A DNA stretch of 64,000 bases from Candidatus Thorarchaeota archaeon MP8T_1. GTDB lineage: Archaea; Asgardarchaeota; Thorarchaeia; Thorarchaeales; Thorarchaeaceae. Below the pieces are notes generated by a model. It had not been told where the DNA came from and ran no database searches. It was given only the letters and a program-made list of their open reading frames with translations. Each line of letters starts with the position of its first letter. Positions within the stretch are counted from its first letter, which is position 1. Made by a program: the position numbers and the translations under genes. Location of the stretch: positions 31,347-95,346 of the forward strand of contig PJER01000010.1 in NCBI GenBank assembly GCA_002825465.1. Direction: 5' to 3'. Below, piece after piece: positions 63,808-64,000 of this stretch.

Positions 63808-63963
63808 CTATGGCTTTAGCTTACTTTGCCGCCAATTTCTCTGTCCTGGGGTTCGGCGGACTCTACCCCCAGTCTTGACTACAACCCATGTAGGAACGGA
63901 GGAATTACTCTTCATTGCTTTTGCCATTCTGAGTTTCTTTGCTAATGGTTTGTTTCGTGCCAT
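63808..63963 (-). CDS. rpl39e: Ribosomal protein L39e
   Basis: A 51-residue basic ribosomal protein read on the reverse strand: [19 protein letters not shown], then [13 protein letters not shown] and the NWRQSKLK end, the family signature. A ggtgaaa site precedes the ATG at 63963. It is below many size cutoffs. L31e starts right after its stop. Confidence 0.93.
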   Translation of the reverse strand: MARNKPLAKKLRMAKAMKSNSSVPTWVVVKTGGRVRRTPGQRNWRQSKLKP

Positions 63964-64000
63964 ATTTTTTCACCTGTGCAGTTTTATCTGAACGTTACTT

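Noticed and set aside
1..64000. CRISPR array or rRNA operon
   Set aside because: No regularly spaced repeats and no rRNA-like sequence were seen.

Overview
This window is a gene-dense archaeal chromosome segment of roughly 40 percent GC. The gene content is archaeal/eukaryote-like: the P1-P0-L1-L11-Spt5-SecE-FtsZ string, the L39e-L31e-eIF6-LX-prefoldin-FtsY string, aIF2 beta, eIF1A, RIO1, NMD3, FEN1, Hef and CDC48. A 989-residue protein whose C-terminal half looks like eukaryotic ribophorin I (an oligosaccharyltransferase subunit), together with the GC content, suggests an Asgard archaeon, perhaps Thorarchaeia-like. That placement is inference. No rRNA, CRISPR array, transposase or integrase was seen.

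Region 1 (0-9.3 kb) holds a radical SAM gene coupled to a sugar nucleotidylyltransferase/acyltransferase, two small DNA-binding proteins, the Hef repair helicase-nuclease and an amidohydrolase. Region 2 (9.3-18.4 kb) has a deoC-AOR pair that could pass acetaldehyde from deoxyribose phosphate to a tungsten oxidoreductase, a PUA/PP-loop/ferredoxin fusion, a surface-glycan cluster (deacetylase, membrane acyltransferase, GT-C type glycosyltransferase) and an FAD synthetase. Region 3 (18.4-28.3 kb) is information processing: CDC48, EF1-beta plus a small zinc protein missed by size-limited gene calling, FEN1, an RPA-like protein, aIF2 beta with DUF424, NMD3, eIF1A, RIO1 and a KH protein.

Region 4 (28.3-39.9 kb) has a GPT/Alg7-like polyprenyl-phosphate sugar transferase divergent from the DOMON/FKBP/ribophorin-I-like protein. 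These look like the first and last steps of N-glycosylation side by side. It continues with an HD hydrolase, Trm112 followed one base later by tRNA-Gln, split glycine decarboxylase, a MoaD-like sulfur carrier abutting a tRNA methylthiotransferase, and a Gfo/Idh oxidoreductase.

Region 5 (40-47 kb) is the most accessory-looking stretch. Two near-duplicate OB-fold/RGG proteins, each with a matching promoter, long leader and terminator, flank small unrelated genes: cupin, Fe/Zn-cluster protein, two acetyltransferases, TspO-like and two small membrane proteins. These genes are separated by five short, same-orientation copies of the 3' end of the tRNA-Leu gene that closes the region.

Region 6 (47-54 kb) carries a membrane protein, a candidate hairpin-rich small RNA, tRNA-Thr, ThiL, a helix-hairpin-helix radical SAM protein, a tRNA-Arg with an insertion (probable intron) in its D-loop, a two-gene membrane protein/regulator operon behind a tandem palindromic operator, OsmC, DinB and an HDAC-like enzyme. 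Region 7 (54-64 kb) is the ribosomal/secretion/division block plus PfkB kinase and ornithine carbamoyltransferase. Its Spt5 has a zinc finger inserted in the NGN domain, and its L31e has a long acidic N-terminal extension.
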